NCBI GenBank assembly: GCA_019752535.1
Contig: JAIEMA010000035.1
Span: 60,568-124,567 of the forward strand
Length of the DNA: 64,000 nt
From: Bacteriovoracaceae bacterium
GTDB lineage: Bacteria; Bdellovibrionota; Bacteriovoracia; Bacteriovoracales; Bacteriovoracaceae
Direction: 5' to 3'
Under the pieces are notes generated by a model that did not search any database, was not told the origin of the DNA, and worked only from the letters and a program-made list of their open reading frames with translations. Every line of letters begins with the position of its first letter. The first letter of the stretch is position 1. This document shows, piece by piece, positions 62,476-64,000 of the stretch. The position numbers and the translations under genes are program-made.

Positions 62476-63304
62476 AACTTTCCTTTGTTAAAAAGCAAAT
62501 TTCTTCGCATATTTCACTTACTTCTTGCTCACTACATCCAAGACTCAGGAGTAATTCCTTGTGATCCAGGAGATCTTTGGCGAGAACTATTTTTTTTGCT
62601 ATCGCCTCTCTTTTAATCGTTTTATCAATTTTGGTGAGGCTTGTTATTGGATACAGTTTTAGGTTTATTAATTGACTGAGAAACGATTGCCCTTCAGGGG
62701 CATTGACTCCCAAGAGTTTTAAGCCTGTCCCTTTGGCATACATTAGAGCGTCACCACTAAAGGCAGTATTGGAAGCCAGATAAAAACCAGATAAAGTTTT
62801 CCCTTCAGGGCCTTCTTTGACATCATCCCAACGAGCCTTCACATACAAGGCTACTTTAATATCGTTTTTAATTCCTAAGCGGTTGTGAAACTTGCATTCC
62901 ACAAACAACCTTTCTTTTAAAAGCGTAGCGACAACATCAATTTCGTGGGTAACATACCGTCCCTGCACAGTGACGCACTCAAAGGTTTGGTAATTGAGCC
63001 TTTCAAAGTATCGCGCGACAAATGTTTCAAAGTTGTGACCCTCTGGCCCAAGATCAAATAATGATCTCTTAAGAGAGTATTGAGTGGCAGCAAGTTTGGA
63101 CTTCCTTTTCAAGGCTGAAGCTGTCTTTTCAAAGATTTCATTACTTGTAGGATTGGCAGATATACCCAGGACTACTTCTTCCGCGACTGCGGCACAGGCA
63201 TGGGGAGATAAACATGTGTGCGCCAAAGATCGCTCTAGCTTTTCTTTAGAAAAAGGTTGAAATTCACCCGAATTTTTCAAAACCACAGTTGGTTGTCTGG
63301 ACAT
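62447..63304 (-). CDS. ATP-cone plus Mrr-like restriction endonuclease-fold protein
   Basis: 285 residues. Residues about 5-85 form an ATP-cone (VVLKNSGEFQPFSKEKLERS), the nucleotide-binding module of NrdR and ribonucleotide reductases. Residues about 105-215 match the Mrr-type PD-(D/E)XK nuclease, with THEIDVVATLLKERLFVECKFH holding the D and ExK residues. A C-terminal helical tail follows. It may be a nucleotide-gated nuclease. AAGGAAAAAA precedes the ATG. Confidence 0.82.
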   Translation of the reverse strand: MSRQPTVVLKNSGEFQPFSKEKLERSLAHTCLSPHACAAVAEEVVLGISANPTSNEIFEKTASALKRKSKLAATQYSLKRSLFDLGPEGHNFETFVARYFERLNYQTFECVTVQGRYVTHEIDVVATLLKERLFVECKFHNRLGIKNDIKVALYVKARWDDVKEGPEGKTLSGFYLASNTAFSGDALMYAKGTGLKLLGVNAPEGQSFLSQLINLKLYPITSLTKIDKTIKREAIAKKIVLAKDLLDHKELLLSLGCSEQEVSEICEEICFLTKESCENKILGCN

Positions 63305-63460
63305 TTTTTTCCTTACCTGAACCTTAGACTAATCTAAATATTCGCCTGAAAAACTGATCTAGATCATATATGTCTAAAACATTTAGTATATTCTTGATAA
63401 ATATAGGTTCTTGGGAAGAGATTTCTGCAATCCTAAAGAAAATTTTAGAGAGGATGATTT

Positions 63461-64000
63461 TTGAAAACTACTTTTAGGCTGATTGCATCTGTTGCACTGA
63501 TGCAGTTTATATATATTCACCATGTTTACTCTCAAATAATTACGTTAGAAGAATATCTTAAGGAAGTTCAACTTTCGAACCCAACAATTGAAGCTTCTAG
63601 ATTACGGGCACTGGCCCTTGAGCATAGAATTGATCCAAGTCGAACGCTCGAAGATCCATTTATCGCAGCAGGTATTGATGAAGTTCCATTCAGTGGCGGA
63701 GCTGCCGGACTAAGACGCTATCAAGTCAGTCAATCTTTTCCTTTTCCGGGAAAACTAAGTACACGTGGAGAAGTGGCGGAGAAAAAAGCCGACTCTGGAA
63801 AATATGAAGCTGAAACGATGCAAAGGCAAATCAAAGTTCTTGCGACTCAAGTTTATCTTAGGACCGTCTATAATGTGGAAAATTTAAGACTCAATCAAAG
63901 AATCCAGGGAGTGCTTGGAGAAATTTCCTCATCGGCGAAGGCACGTTACCGCACAGGAGATAACTCACATCATGAATGGTTGTTGGCAAAACTGGAACTT
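63461..64000 (+). CDS. Outer-membrane efflux protein, TolC/CusC type (partial)
   Basis: Frame open from a TTG at 63461 (AGAGAGG seven bases upstream) to the window end: 180 codons of an expected 420-460. Signal peptide, then ITLEEYLKEVQLSNPTIEASRLRALALE, VSQSFPFPGKLSTRGEVAEK and ATQVYLRTVYNVENL, the TolC-family first repeat. It probably opens a CusCBA-like metal efflux operon beyond the right edge. The nearest in-frame ATG is far inside, so the TTG start is preferred. Confidence 0.85.
   Translation, partial: MKTTFRLIASVALMQFIYIHHVYSQIITLEEYLKEVQLSNPTIEASRLRALALEHRIDPSRTLEDPFIAAGIDEVPFSGGAAGLRRYQVSQSFPFPGKLSTRGEVAEKKADSGKYEAETMQRQIKVLATQVYLRTVYNVENLRLNQRIQGVLGEISSSAKARYRTGDNSHHEWLLAKLEL

Larger units (their letters stand above)
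23549..64000. mobile_element. Integrative and conjugative element carrying copper resistance (right end not seen)
   Basis: Left boundary: tRNA fragment plus integrase and excisionase. Interior: complete F-like type IV secretion operon, coupling protein, candidate relaxase, a self-encoded two-component network, then regulatory, metabolic and copper cargo. No second copy of the tRNA fragment or intact tRNA was seen, so the element probably runs past the right edge. It could instead end somewhere after 55.2 kb, with the copper genes belonging to a neighbour island. Confidence 0.75.

Overview
The window looks like the chromosome of an AT-rich Gram-negative bacterium. I infer a predatory or predatory-like Bdellovibrionota member (Bacteriovorax/Bdellovibrio relatives) from the gene mix: a self-contained purine operon with fused enzymes, bacterial phenylalanine hydroxylase, a very large secreted toxin-like protein, an ECF sigma/NrsF pair and many histidine kinases. 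The taxonomic call is inference. Gene density is very high, most genes overlap by 1-30 bases, and the longest gene-free stretch is about 340 bases (23335-23674), which holds an inverted repeat and a tRNA 3'-end fragment.

Host-like part (1-23.5 kb). A divergent pair starts the window: purK (partial, leftward) and a rightward purine operon purF-purC-purD-purNSL-purQ-purH-purM that covers the de novo route to IMP except purE and purB. PurN, a PurS-like domain and PurL are one polypeptide. A convergent arginase-family gene overlaps the end of purM. Then come an AlkA-Ogt DNA repair fusion, phhA, and a translationally coupled block of a small exported protein, a 1585-residue exported protein with a Fic motif and an ADP-ribosyltransferase-like C-terminus, and a 202-residue partner. 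A CHASE-like histidine kinase, an ECF sigma factor with an NrsF-type anti-sigma factor, and an RRM RNA-binding protein close this part.

Integrated element (from 23.55 kb, right end not found in the window). A perfect T-arm plus acceptor 3' strand plus CCA of a tRNA lies beside a tyrosine integrase and an excisionase, the usual left boundary of an ICE. From 45.07 kb leftward to 25.64 kb runs one long operon: receiver protein, TraF-like thioredoxin, two pilin-like proteins, TraL, TraE, TraK, TraB, lipoprotein (TraV position), TraC, TraH-like, TraG-like, TraU-like, a GspE/PilT-type ATPase, a VirD4/TraD coupling protein and a 777-residue protein that may be an unconventional relaxase. A consensus sigma-54 promoter (45099-45114, minus strand) precedes the operon, and the divergent neighbour encodes a sigma-54 activator with a receiver domain. 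Nearby lie a periplasmic binding protein plus hybrid kinase pair (LuxP/LuxQ-like architecture), a third stand-alone receiver, an XRE regulator and a cupin/EamA exporter/SAH-hydrolase-like operon. I propose that the element senses a small molecule and drives its own conjugation through an on-board phosphorelay and sigma-54.

Cargo (55.3 kb to the end). A copper module: CopZ-like chaperone, CueR-like regulator, multicopper oxidase fused to a beta-barrel-like tail and carrying six Met/His decapeptide repeats, CopA-type ATPase, three CueR-type promoters, a small lipoprotein, a beta-CASP nuclease plus ATP-cone/Mrr-like endonuclease pair, and the start of a TolC/CusC-type outer-membrane factor that runs off the window.
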